This document shows, in pieces, positions 54,299 through 63,510 of a DNA stretch of 64,000 nucleotides. Below the pieces are notes generated by a model, which worked only from the letters and a program-made list of their open reading frames with translations, had not been told where the DNA came from and did not search any database. This DNA is from Acidihalobacter_A sp037381185 (GTDB lineage Bacteria > Pseudomonadota > Gammaproteobacteria > DSM-5130 > Acidihalobacteraceae). The DNA is taken from positions 1-64,000 of the forward strand of contig NZ_JARRQY010000025.1 of NCBI RefSeq assembly GCF_037381185.1, written 5' to 3'. The number at the start of each line of letters is the position of its first letter. Position 1 is the first letter of the stretch. Both the position numbers and the translations under genes were made by a program.

Positions 54299-54876
54299 CG
54301 CCTCCGGCCGGAGACTTCGGCCGCCGGCGACTCCGCGAACATGACCTGCAGCAGGTTCGCCGGCGTAGGAGCGATTCCGGCACCGCGTATGGCGCGCCCG
54401 AGCTGCGTGAACATCACCCCCCAGAACACGCCGTCGGTAAGGCCGGACAGCGCGCCGTAAAGCCCGCAGTACCCCACCGTCACAGCCAACTCCGGCCGAT
54501 AGGCCAGATATACCGAAAGCGTGTACTTAGAGACGAAAGCGACGACGATCAGCACCAGGGTAACGACCGAACCGGGCCTGCGAATCACTCCATGCCCCGG
54601 ATCGTATTCCGGCGCGGCCTGACGGTAGCCCAGATAACGGCCGAACAGCACTCCGACCACCAGCGCGACCCCAAATCCGGTCAAGGCGTAGCCGAGCGCC
54701 CCCAACTCGCCGAGCATCCCGTGCACGGCCCAGACGAAGAAAACCACCGGCAGGATCAGCATGCGCCTCGGCGCCATCGTCCTCGGCACCATGGCCTTAA
54801 GGCCCCGGTAAAGCAAAAACGCCAGCAGCAACCACACCCACGTGGGCGTGTGGCGCAGAATTTCACTTATCGACAT
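54295..54876 (-). CDS. Small multi-pass membrane protein (DUF6622-like)
   Basis: This 193-residue protein has about five to six hydrophobic helices and the start SISEILRHTPTWVWLLLAFL, which I associate with the DUF6622 group of uncharacterised membrane proteins. The ATG at 54876 follows AAGGAG. It is divergent from a TetR regulator and shares its upstream repeats, so it is probably the regulated gene. Function is unknown. Confidence 0.7.
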   Translation of the reverse strand: MSISEILRHTPTWVWLLLAFLLYRGLKAMVPRTMAPRRMLILPVVFFVWAVHGMLGELGALGYALTGFGVALVVGVLFGRYLGYRQAAPEYDPGHGVIRRPGSVVTLVLIVVAFVSKYTLSVYLAYRPELAVTVGYCGLYGALSGLTDGVFWGVMFTQLGRAIRGAGIAPTPANLLQVMFAESPAAEVSGRRR

Positions 54877-54944
54877 GCGAAGCACTCCTTGGTCCGTACG
54901 GTCGGCGACAGGGCGCACACTCGTGTGCACCCACTACCCGAGCT

Positions 54945-54985
54945 TACACTGTAAACAATGTATTCCGTGTGTACAATGTAAACAA
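54945..54985. promoter_or_regulatory. Paired TetR-type operators
   Basis: ACACTGTAAACAA (54946-54958) and ACAATGTAAACAA (54973-54985) are near-identical direct repeats 27 bases apart. Each contains a TACA-N-TGTA dyad. They lie between the TetR gene and the divergent membrane protein and could control both. Confidence 0.68.
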
Positions 54986-55006
54986 ACTTAGCGAACGGAC
55001 TGCCTC

Positions 55007-55639
55007 ATGGCTACGAAACACTCCCCCCTCCCCATCGCACAAGGGACGGACCTGCGCAACAGGCTGATCGGCGAAGCCATCGCCATCCTGGAGCATGAAG
55101 GACTGGAAGCGCTGACCCTGCGCGGGGTCGCCCGTGCCGCCGGCGTTTCGCATATGGCGCCCTACCGGCATTTCACCGACAAGGAGGCCTTGCTCGCCGC
55201 AGTGGCCGAGACCGGTTTTCGCGAACTGTCGGCCGACATGGGAGGCGCGGCCTCCAAAACAGCGACGGCAAAAGAGCGCATGCGCGCCATCGGCATGGCA
55301 TACCTGCGGTTCGCACGCCGCCGGCCGGGACTCTATCGCCTCATGTTCGGCCCGGTGCAGCCGGACGAAACCCGTTTCCCGAAACTGGCGGAGGCCAGCC
55401 GTGCCACGTTCGCACACTGCGCGGAGGCCGTCGCCGAACGCACCGCGTCAACTGAACAGGCAAATGCCGGCGCCCAGGAAGCCTTGCCTCTGGCCGCCTG
55501 GGCATTGGTACACGGGCTTTCCAGCCTGCTGATCGACGGACATTTCGGTACGCAGCGGAGCCCAGAAGACGAAGACCGCCGCATCGGCGAAGTAATGGCA
55601 CTGTTCGGCCGCATCTTTCAGCCGCACAGCGCGTCCTGA
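55007..55639 (+). CDS. TetR-family transcriptional regulator
   Basis: This 210-residue regulator has an N-terminal helix-turn-helix (LRGVARAAGVSHMAPYRHFT, about 39-58) and an all-helical ligand domain. A GQPDETRFPKL-like segment suggests the WHG-type C-terminal family. It likely represses itself and the divergent membrane protein through the paired repeats. The inducer is unknown. Confidence 0.85.
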   Translation: MATKHSPLPIAQGTDLRNRLIGEAIAILEHEGLEALTLRGVARAAGVSHMAPYRHFTDKEALLAAVAETGFRELSADMGGAASKTATAKERMRAIGMAYLRFARRRPGLYRLMFGPVQPDETRFPKLAEASRATFAHCAEAVAERTASTEQANAGAQEALPLAAWALVHGLSSLLIDGHFGTQRSPEDEDRRIGEVMALFGRIFQPHSAS

Positions 55640-55659
55640 CAGCCGCCCCGCTGCGCGCT

Positions 55660-57288
55660 TCAGACGCCGCGGAATTGCCCCACCAACTGCTGCAGACCGG
55701 CAGCGAGCCGTGCAAGTTCGTTCGCCGCTATCGTCGACTGTCCCAGCGACGACACGGTTTCCTCGGTCGCCGAACTGATGTTGGTGACGTTGCGGTTGAT
55801 CTCCTCGGAAACGGCCGACTGTTCCTCGGCGGCGGTCGCCACCTGGGTGGCGCGGTCCGAGATATCGCGCACCATGCCGGCGATCTCGGCCAATGCCTCG
55901 GCGACAAGGTCCACCTCGTCGCTGGCAGCTTTCGAGCTGGCCTGAGTCGAATCCATGGCCTCGACCACGCTGTCCGCCGAGCGGCTGACCCGTTCGATCA
56001 TGCCGCGGATGCGTCCGGTCGCGTCCTGGGTCTTGGACGCCAGCGCCCGCACCTCTTCCGCCACCACCGCGAAGCCGCGCCCCTGCTCGCCGGCGCGTGC
56101 CGCCTCGATGGCCGCATTGAGCGCGAGCAGGTTGGTCTGCTCGGCGATCTGGTTGATCAGATCGACGATGGAGCCGATCTCGGCGACGCCCTCGCTGAGT
56201 TCGCCCACGGACTCGCCCGAACGCGTGAGTTCCGCCTGCAGATTGTTCATGACCGCCACGGCCGAAGTCGCCTTCTCCGCCCCGGAGCGGGTGCTTTCCG
56301 CCGTCTTTCCGGTCAGCAGACTGGTCTGCTCCATGTTGCGCGCCACTTCCTGGGCGGTGGCGCTCATTTCGTTGACCGCGGCAGCCGCCTGTTCGGTGTC
56401 CTCGCGCTGGCGCGTGGCGCGCGACTTCATCTCTTCCGAGGTAGTCGACAGTTCCTCCGAGGAAGAGGACACCTGCATCGCAGACTGCGCGACCTCCGCA
56501 ATCATGCTGCGAATCCGCTCGATGAAACGATTGAAGGCTGCGGCGACACGGTCCATTTCGTCGTGTCCCTTGACCTCCAGACGGCGCGACAGGTCGGCGT
56601 CGCCCCCGGACACGCTTTCCATCATTCTCATCGTAGCGCCGATGCGCAGGACCGTGGCGATGATCGTCCACAGCAGGAACCCGCCCCCGACGAACATCGC
56701 GCAGAGCAGCAGAGCCGTACTCCATACCTCGCCATTCCACAGATCGGCACGGATCTGATCACGCCCGAGTGCGCGCTGCTTGGTGAGGCGAGTATCCAGC
56801 GAGCGCAAGTTGCCATACAGCTTCGACCAAGCCTCATCCTCTTTGGAAAGCAGGCCCAACGCATCCGTGCCCTGGCCGCTCTGCAAATCCTGCAGCATCT
56901 GCTCCCGCACCGCCCTGACCTGCTGCCAGCCATGTGCGATCACCTTGAGGCGCTCTTGCGTGCCCGGCACACCGCCGGCCAGCTTCTGCGCCGTCGCCAG
57001 CGCCTGCCCAGCCTTTAACGGATCCGCCTTGAGCGCGGCACGCTGATCCTTGTTCAAATCGTTGGTCAACAACTGTTCGCGCAGCAGCGCTCCTTCCTCC
57101 AGCCCCGCGCGAGTCAGCGTGTCGAGCGCCTTGACCAGTGGCATGAGATACGTCGCCTGCTGGTCGAACTGGACTCTGACCCGATCGTTGTGAAAGAACG
57201 TGGTGCCAATGGCGGCGCAGGTCAGCACCGTGGTCACGACGACGGCCAGCGTCAAGCGGCCCTTGATGGTGGAAAACAAGCCGGACAT
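55660..57288 (-). CDS. Methyl-accepting chemotaxis protein
   Basis: This 542-residue receptor has a first helix (about 8-30), a four-helix-bundle-type periplasmic domain and a second helix (STALLLCAMFVGGGFLLWTII). A HAMP domain and a signalling coiled coil follow; the hairpin tip reads INQIAEQTNLLALNAAIEAA. It ends with no pentapeptide tether. The ATG at 57288 follows AGGGATAA. A FliA-type promoter lies about 110 bases upstream, so it is expressed with the late flagellar regulon. Confidence 0.9.
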   Translation of the reverse strand: MSGLFSTIKGRLTLAVVVTTVLTCAAIGTTFFHNDRVRVQFDQQATYLMPLVKALDTLTRAGLEEGALLREQLLTNDLNKDQRAALKADPLKAGQALATAQKLAGGVPGTQERLKVIAHGWQQVRAVREQMLQDLQSGQGTDALGLLSKEDEAWSKLYGNLRSLDTRLTKQRALGRDQIRADLWNGEVWSTALLLCAMFVGGGFLLWTIIATVLRIGATMRMMESVSGGDADLSRRLEVKGHDEMDRVAAAFNRFIERIRSMIAEVAQSAMQVSSSSEELSTTSEEMKSRATRQREDTEQAAAAVNEMSATAQEVARNMEQTSLLTGKTAESTRSGAEKATSAVAVMNNLQAELTRSGESVGELSEGVAEIGSIVDLINQIAEQTNLLALNAAIEAARAGEQGRGFAVVAEEVRALASKTQDATGRIRGMIERVSRSADSVVEAMDSTQASSKAASDEVDLVAEALAEIAGMVRDISDRATQVATAAEEQSAVSEEINRNVTNISSATEETVSSLGQSTIAANELARLAAGLQQLVGQFRGV

Positions 57289-57399
57289 GCGATTATCCCT
57301 GTTGAAACGCCTTATATGTGCAGCCAGCGTGTGCCCGATCCATGCGCACGACACTCGCCGCGATCTTTTTAGTACGGATAGCCAAACTCCCTGTTTGGG

Positions 57400-57426
57400 C
57401 TATCGGCCGTCAACGCCCTGACTTTA
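57400..57426 (-). promoter_or_regulatory. FliA (sigma-28) promoter of the chemotaxis receptor
   Basis: On the minus strand TAAA is followed after 15 bases by GCCGATAG, matching the flagellar sigma-28 consensus TAAA-N15-GCCGATAA at all but one base. It reads toward the chemotaxis gene. A GATAGCC...GGGCTATC hairpin overlaps the -10 box. Confidence 0.85.
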
Positions 57427-57465
57427 ATCGCTCTGCAGCCGCTCGGGCGGCGGCTCGCCAAAAAG

Positions 57466-58662
57466 CTATTGATCGTATTTGGGCGTCGAGCTGATCTTGT
57501 GGATGCTCAGATCGGCGCCCATGTATTCCTGCTCCTCATCCAGCCGGATGCCCACGACGGCCTTGAGCACGCCGTACACGATCAAACCGCCGACGAAGGC
57601 GATGAGCACCCCGGCGCCGGTACCGATCAGCTGCGACCAGAAACTCACGCCTCCCGTCCCCCCCAGAGCCTTGAGCCCGAAGATACCCGCCGCAATGCCG
57701 CCCCATACGCCGCACACGCCGTGCAGCGGCCACACGCCGAGCACGTCGTCGATGCGCCAGCGATTCTGCGTCAGCGTGAACAGCCACACGAACAGGCCGC
57801 CCGCTACGGCACCGGTGATCAGCGCCCCTAGCGGATGCATCAGGTTGGAGCCAGCGCAGACCGCCACCAGACCGGCCAGCGGGCCGTTGTGCACGAAGCC
57901 CGGGTCATTGCGTCCGGCGACCAGCGCGGCCAGGGTGCCGCCGACCATGGCCATCAGCGAGTTGACCGCGACCAGACCGCTGATGTCACCGATTTTCTGC
58001 GCGGACATCACGTTGAAGCCGAACCAGCCGACGGTCAGGATCCAGGCACCCAGTGCGAGGAAGGGAATATTCGAAGGAGGATGCGCGTACATCTCGCCAT
58101 TCTTGCCATAGCGGCCATGGCGCGGCCCCAGCATCAGCACCGCCGCCAGCGCGATCCAGCCACCCACCGCATGCACGACCACCGAACCGGCGAAATCGTG
58201 GAACGGTGCACCGAAAGTCCGCGTCAGCCAGGCCTGGAAACCGAGATTTCCGCCCCAGGCCAGTCCCTCGAAGAACGGGTACACGAAGGCCACCAGCAGA
58301 AACGTCGCCGCCAGCTGCGGATAGAAACGCGAGCGCTCGGCAATGCCGCCGGAAACGATCGCCGGGATCGCTGCGGCAAAAGTCAGCAGGAAGAAGAACC
58401 TCACCAGTTCGTAGCCGTTGTTCGCGGAGAGCGTGGAGGCGGACTGGAAGAAACCGACGTGATAGGCGACGAAGAAGCCGATGAAGAAATACGCGATGGT
58501 GGAGATGGCAAAGTCGCTGAGGATCTTGACCAGGGCGTTGACCTGATTCTTGCGCCGCACCGTACCCAGCTCCAGAAAGGCAAAACCGGCATGCATGGCC
58601 AACACCATGACCGCCCCCATCAAGACGAACAGGGTATCCATTGCCGAGGTCGAATCGTGCAT
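57466..58662 (-). CDS. amt: Ammonium transporter (Amt family)
   Basis: This 398-residue membrane protein has about eleven helices and both pore histidines of the Amt family (FAGSVVVHAVGGW and VWPLHGVCGVWGG). It moves ammonium, or ammonia plus proton, into the cell. No glnK gene lies next to it, unlike the common glnK-amtB operon. The ATG follows GAGGAG. The Sel1-like gene lies 39 bases upstream. Confidence 0.93.
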   Translation of the reverse strand: MHDSTSAMDTLFVLMGAVMVLAMHAGFAFLELGTVRRKNQVNALVKILSDFAISTIAYFFIGFFVAYHVGFFQSASTLSANNGYELVRFFFLLTFAAAIPAIVSGGIAERSRFYPQLAATFLLVAFVYPFFEGLAWGGNLGFQAWLTRTFGAPFHDFAGSVVVHAVGGWIALAAVLMLGPRHGRYGKNGEMYAHPPSNIPFLALGAWILTVGWFGFNVMSAQKIGDISGLVAVNSLMAMVGGTLAALVAGRNDPGFVHNGPLAGLVAVCAGSNLMHPLGALITGAVAGGLFVWLFTLTQNRWRIDDVLGVWPLHGVCGVWGGIAAGIFGLKALGGTGGVSFWSQLIGTGAGVLIAFVGGLIVYGVLKAVVGIRLDEEQEYMGADLSIHKISSTPKYDQ

Positions 58663-58701
58663 GCGTCAGCTCCTCTAAAGCCTCCAGAAAACGCTCCGCA
58701 G

Positions 58702-58941
58702 TTATGTAAAATGTCTGCGGTTGCGCCAGTTGTTCAACACGAAAGCCGCGCTGCGGTGCCCCGCAGCGGCTGCGCGACGGTACCACACCAGGGCCTGCGT
58801 CTCGTCGGGTTGCGCCGACAGCAGGCCGCGGCGCAGACACTCCGCCAGGCGGTACTGCGCCTGGGCATCGCCCGCGAACGCCTCGCGGCGGATGCTCTCC
58901 AGCGAATCGTCGGGGGCTGGCTGGAACGGCCCGTGGGGCAC
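58702..58941 (-). CDS. Short Sel1/TPR-like repeat protein (79 aa)
   Basis: This 79-residue protein has one to two Sel1-like repeats (AFAGDAQAQYRLAECLRRGL and ALVWYRRAAAAGHRSAAFVL). Such repeats mediate protein contacts. It lies between dcd and amt in the same orientation with short gaps, so it is probably expressed. The small size and lack of a signal peptide leave its role open. Confidence 0.6.
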   Translation of the reverse strand: MPHGPFQPAPDDSLESIRREAFAGDAQAQYRLAECLRRGLLSAQPDETQALVWYRRAAAAGHRSAAFVLNNWRNRRHFT

Positions 58942-58958
58942 GGCCCGTCGCCCGCGGG

Positions 58959-59525
58959 CTAGGCCTGCGGCAGCGTCACGCCGCGCTGCCCCTGATACTT
59001 GCCGCCGCGGTCCCTGTACGACACGTCGCAGATCTCATCGGACTCCAGGAACAGCATCTGCGCAACGCCCTCGTTGGCGTAGATCTTGGCCGGCAACGGA
59101 GTGGTGTTCGAGAACTCCAGCGTCACGTGGCCTTCCCACTCGGGCTCCAACGGCGTGACGTTGACGATGATGCCGCAGCGCGCGTAGGTCGACTTGCCAA
59201 GACAGATCGTCAGCACGTTGCGCGGGATGCGGAAGTACTCCACCGTGCGCGCCAACGCGAAGGAATTCGGCGGAATGATGCAGACGTCGGATTTGACGTC
59301 GACGAAGCTGCTTTCATCGAAACCCTTCGGATCGACCACCGCCGAATTGATGTTGGTGAAGATCTTGAACTCATCGGCGCAGCGCACGTCGTAGCCGTAG
59401 CTGGAAGTGCCGTAGGACACGATGCGCTGCTCGCCCACGTGCCGCACCTGACCGGCCTCGAAGGGCTCGATCATGCCGTGATCCGCCGCCATGCGACGGA
59501 TCCATTTATCCGCTTTGATAGACAT
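58959..59525 (-). CDS. dcd: dCTP deaminase
   Basis: This 188-residue enzyme deaminates dCTP to dUTP in thymidylate supply. It matches the Dcd family over its length, including the start SIKADKWIRR, the block CLGKSTYARCGIIVNVTPLE and the C-terminal GGKYQGQRGVTLPQ. It follows mrp by 26 bases and is probably co-transcribed with it. Confidence 0.95.
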   Translation of the reverse strand: MSIKADKWIRRMAADHGMIEPFEAGQVRHVGEQRIVSYGTSSYGYDVRCADEFKIFTNINSAVVDPKGFDESSFVDVKSDVCIIPPNSFALARTVEYFRIPRNVLTICLGKSTYARCGIIVNVTPLEPEWEGHVTLEFSNTTPLPAKIYANEGVAQMLFLESDEICDVSYRDRGGKYQGQRGVTLPQA

Positions 59526-59551
59526 GCGCCGCCTTGCCTTTGTCGGTTGCG

Positions 59552-60643
<1,092 letters not shown>

Positions 60644-60766
60644 GGGGCGGGAACCTCCGAAACGATTCTGTGGGACGCGAAGTGCGCCTAATCGGCGAAT
60701 TGTACTAGTCCGCGCCCCGGCATTAAACAGCGCTCGGAATGCGACTAAGCGGCCGTCCCCAGCGGA

Positions 60767-61441
60767 TCAGGAATATCCCCGACTCTGACGCTTCTCCAGC
60801 TTGCGCAGGAAAAACGAGAAAGTCAGCGTGATCGCCAGATACATCATCGCGATCACGAAATAGATCTCAAAGGCATTGAACGTGACGGCAATGTACACCT
60901 GCCCCTGGCGCACCAGCTCGCCGACGCCGATAACGGAAAACACCGAGGTATCCTTGAGGCTGATGATTCCCTGATTGCCCAACGGCGGCACGATGCGCCG
61001 CAAGGCCTGCGGCCAGACGACGTAAAGAAAGGTCTGAAAACCGGACATCCCGATCGACAGGCCTGCCTCGCGCTGCCCCTTCTCGATCGATTTCACGCCG
61101 CCACGCACGATTTCGCAGATATAGGCTCCGGAATTGAGCGCGATAGCCGCCACCGCAGCGCCGAAAGCGGGAACCGGGTGATCGAGCAGGTCGGGCAGGC
61201 CGTAGAAGATGAATAGCGCCTGCACCAGGATAGGCGTGCCGCGGAAGAACTCCAGGTAGGCGATCCCGGGCCAGCGCAGCCACCGTGTCGGACTCAAGGT
61301 CGCGAGCCCGGTAAGCAGGCCGAGGAAGAACCCCAGGATCAGACCGACTATGGTGATTTCGACTGTGAGGCGCAGCCCCGCCAGCAGATACGGCATCGCC
61401 GCCTCGATATCGGAAAGACTGAACGGTATCGAAAAATGCAC
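60767..61441 (-). CDS. Polar amino acid ABC transporter permease
   Basis: This 224-residue permease has about five helices and the family motif YLEFFRGTPILVQALFIFYG, with the EAA-type loop QREAGLSIGMSGFQTFLYVV. It belongs to the His/Glu/Gln uptake family. It is divergent from the ATPase gene across 121 bases and has the same orientation as the binding-protein gene on the far side. It most likely works with both. Confidence 0.87.
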   Translation of the reverse strand: MHFSIPFSLSDIEAAMPYLLAGLRLTVEITIVGLILGFFLGLLTGLATLSPTRWLRWPGIAYLEFFRGTPILVQALFIFYGLPDLLDHPVPAFGAAVAAIALNSGAYICEIVRGGVKSIEKGQREAGLSIGMSGFQTFLYVVWPQALRRIVPPLGNQGIISLKDTSVFSVIGVGELVRQGQVYIAVTFNAFEIYFVIAMMYLAITLTFSFFLRKLEKRQSRGYS

Positions 61442-61562
61442 GTCTCAATCTCCTTTGCGGAAGGGTATGGCGGCCACGCCGTTCTGGGTCGGGACCGCGG
61501 ATCAACTATCATCCGGCATTCAAACACCACGCCGCCCGCCGACAAGCCAACCGGAGGCCACG

Positions 61563-62324
61563 ATGGCTGAAGCGATCATACAGATCGAAAAAATCAACAA
61601 ACATTACGGCGAACTGCACGTACTGCGCGACATCGACATGACGGTGAACAAGGGCGAGGTGGTCGTCTTGATAGGCGCCAGTGGCTCCGGGAAGTCCACG
61701 CTGATCCGCTGCATCAACGCACTGGAACAGTTCGAATCCGGGCGCATCCTGGTCGACGGCATCGAACTGCTGCCCAACGGCCAGACCGGGCGCGACGTCA
61801 AAGGCACCATCCGGGAAGTGCGCCGCGACGCCGGGATGGTATTCCAGCAGTTCAACCTGTTCCCGCACATGAGCTGCATCGACAACATCACCATAGGCCC
61901 GATCAAGGTCCTCAAGCAGAGCCGCGCCGACGCAACCGAACTGGCCATGAAACTGCTCAAGCGCGTCGGCATCGAGGACCAGGCGCAGAAATATCCCAGC
62001 CAACTGTCGGGTGGCCAGCAACAGCGTTTGGCCATCGCCCGTTCACTGGCCATGAGTCCGAACCTGATGCTGTTCGACGAACCCACTTCCGCACTCGACC
62101 CGGAAATGGTCGGCGAAGTGCTCGACGTAATGCGCGAACTGGCCGCCAGCGGCATGACGATGATCATCGTCACGCATGAAATGGGGTTCGCACAGGAAGT
62201 CGCCGACCGCGTGCTTTACATGGACAAGGGCGCCATCGTCGAGGAGGGCGGTGCGAAAGAGGTGTTCGGCAACCCGCAGAACGAGCGTACCAAGTCGTTC
62301 CTGGCCCGGGTGCTGCACCACTGA
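61563..62324 (+). CDS. Polar amino acid ABC transporter ATPase
   Basis: This 253-residue ATPase has Walker A GASGSGKS at 38-45, signature LSGGQQQRLAIARSL and Walker B LMLFDEPTSALDP. It is the GlnQ/HisP type. The ATG follows GGAGG. It is flanked by minus-strand permease and binding-protein genes, an unusual split arrangement for one transporter. Confidence 0.9.
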   Translation: MAEAIIQIEKINKHYGELHVLRDIDMTVNKGEVVVLIGASGSGKSTLIRCINALEQFESGRILVDGIELLPNGQTGRDVKGTIREVRRDAGMVFQQFNLFPHMSCIDNITIGPIKVLKQSRADATELAMKLLKRVGIEDQAQKYPSQLSGGQQQRLAIARSLAMSPNLMLFDEPTSALDPEMVGEVLDVMRELAASGMTMIIVTHEMGFAQEVADRVLYMDKGAIVEEGGAKEVFGNPQNERTKSFLARVLHH

Positions 62325-62337
62325 GCCCGCGTAGCGT

Positions 62338-62364
62338 GCAAAGGCCGCATAGCGCGGCCTTTGC
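62338..62364. terminator. Bidirectional terminator hairpin
   Basis: GCAAAGGCCGC (62338-62348) pairs perfectly with GCGGCCTTTGC (62354-62364) across a five-base loop. It sits between the convergent ATPase and binding-protein genes and can end both transcripts, although the T-tracts are short. Confidence 0.75.
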
Positions 62365-62401
62365 GGCTGTATCCGTTCTCAACGCGGCGAAGTGCCCCGC
62401 C

Positions 62402-63196
62402 TCACCGGGTCAAATCAGCCGGCGGCTCCGCACCGAACCACTTCTTGTAGATCTTGGCAAAGGTGCCGTCCTTCTTCATCGACTCCAGGGCCTTGTTGAC
62501 GGGCCCGGCCAGCGAGCTGCCCTTGGGAAAGGCGATGCCATACTGCTGCCCGGCATAAAGCGGGCCTACCGTCTTGACCTTTCCATGCCCCTTGGTCTTG
62601 ATGAAATACAATACGTTGGGCGCGTCATAAAAGGCCGCATCCACGTTGCCCGACATCAGCGCCATGTACATCTGCGAAGTGCCTGGAAAGGGCACCACCT
62701 TGCCGATACCCGGCACCTTCGTGGTCAGATAGTTATAACTCGTGCTGCCGATCTTGGTGGACACCGACTTACCGGCGAAGTCCTTCACCGTCTTGATCGA
62801 GTTGTTGTTGGCGCGGACCATGATCCGCAGGCCCGAATCGTAGTAAGGCTGAGAGAAATCGATCTTCTTCTCGCGTTCCTTGGTGATGGTGATACCGGCA
62901 ATCGCGATGTCCACGCTGCCCGCCTGCAACGCGGGGATGATGCCGTTGAAGTCCATCGTCTTGAGGTGATATTGGAATCCCGCACGCTTGGCGATGGCGC
63001 GGATGATATCCATGTCGAAGCCGATGTACTTGCCCGTCTTGAGATCAAGCGACTCGAACGGCACGAAGCTCGGATCGGTCACTACGGTAACGGTCTTTTC
63101 CGCGGCGGATGCCGCAGGCATCGTCGCCATGACACCCACCGCGGCAAACACGGCAGCGCTGAGCGCGGCAAGGAAGCGTTTCGCAAATCTGTTCAT
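62402..63196 (-). CDS. Polar amino acid ABC transporter binding protein
   Basis: This 264-residue periplasmic protein has a signal peptide (about 1-28) and the family 3 fold, with SFVPFESLDLKTGKYIGFDM and the ligand-loop FQYHLKTMDFNGIIPALQAG. It likely binds glutamine, glutamate or a related amino acid. The ATG at 63196 follows GAAGGAG. It is convergent with the ATPase gene. Confidence 0.88.
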   Translation of the reverse strand: MNRFAKRFLAALSAAVFAAVGVMATMPAASAAEKTVTVVTDPSFVPFESLDLKTGKYIGFDMDIIRAIAKRAGFQYHLKTMDFNGIIPALQAGSVDIAIAGITITKEREKKIDFSQPYYDSGLRIMVRANNNSIKTVKDFAGKSVSTKIGSTSYNYLTTKVPGIGKVVPFPGTSQMYMALMSGNVDAAFYDAPNVLYFIKTKGHGKVKTVGPLYAGQQYGIAFPKGSSLAGPVNKALESMKKDGTFAKIYKKWFGAEPPADLTR

Positions 63197-63510
63197 TATT
63201 TTCTCCTTCTCGGTTTTGCGGGGAAGCCGCAACAGGGCGCAAACAGCAAAAGCCCCCGGTTTCCGAACACGACGAACCTACCAGGATGCAGGCGCGGAAT
63301 TCGCGCCGACAGATCGAATCGGCTGAAGAGGCCAACATCAAACGTTGAACTGACTCCATGAAGGTTATAGACACAACTGCAGCCCGTGGACCCGACAGCC
63401 TGTTTTCACCCTAGCAGACAACGCCCGCGGGCGGAAATCGTGCCATAGCCGCCGCCCCGCGAAACTGCTATGTTTACGAGCTTTTCCCAACCTCGCAAGA
63501 AGGCAGTACC
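63197..63510. promoter_or_regulatory. Divergent promoter region of the binding protein and metG
   Basis: These 314 bases hold no recognised gene. A TTGCGG...CCGCAA hairpin (63216-63232) lies just before the binding-protein start. An extended -10-like TGCTATGTT lies about 40 bases before metG. No riboswitch or T-box was recognised. Confidence 0.5.

Noticed and set aside
57355..57426. Cyclic-di-GMP or other riboswitch before the chemotaxis gene
   Set aside because: The hairpin lacks the conserved core bases of known riboswitch classes, and the FliA promoter overlaps it.
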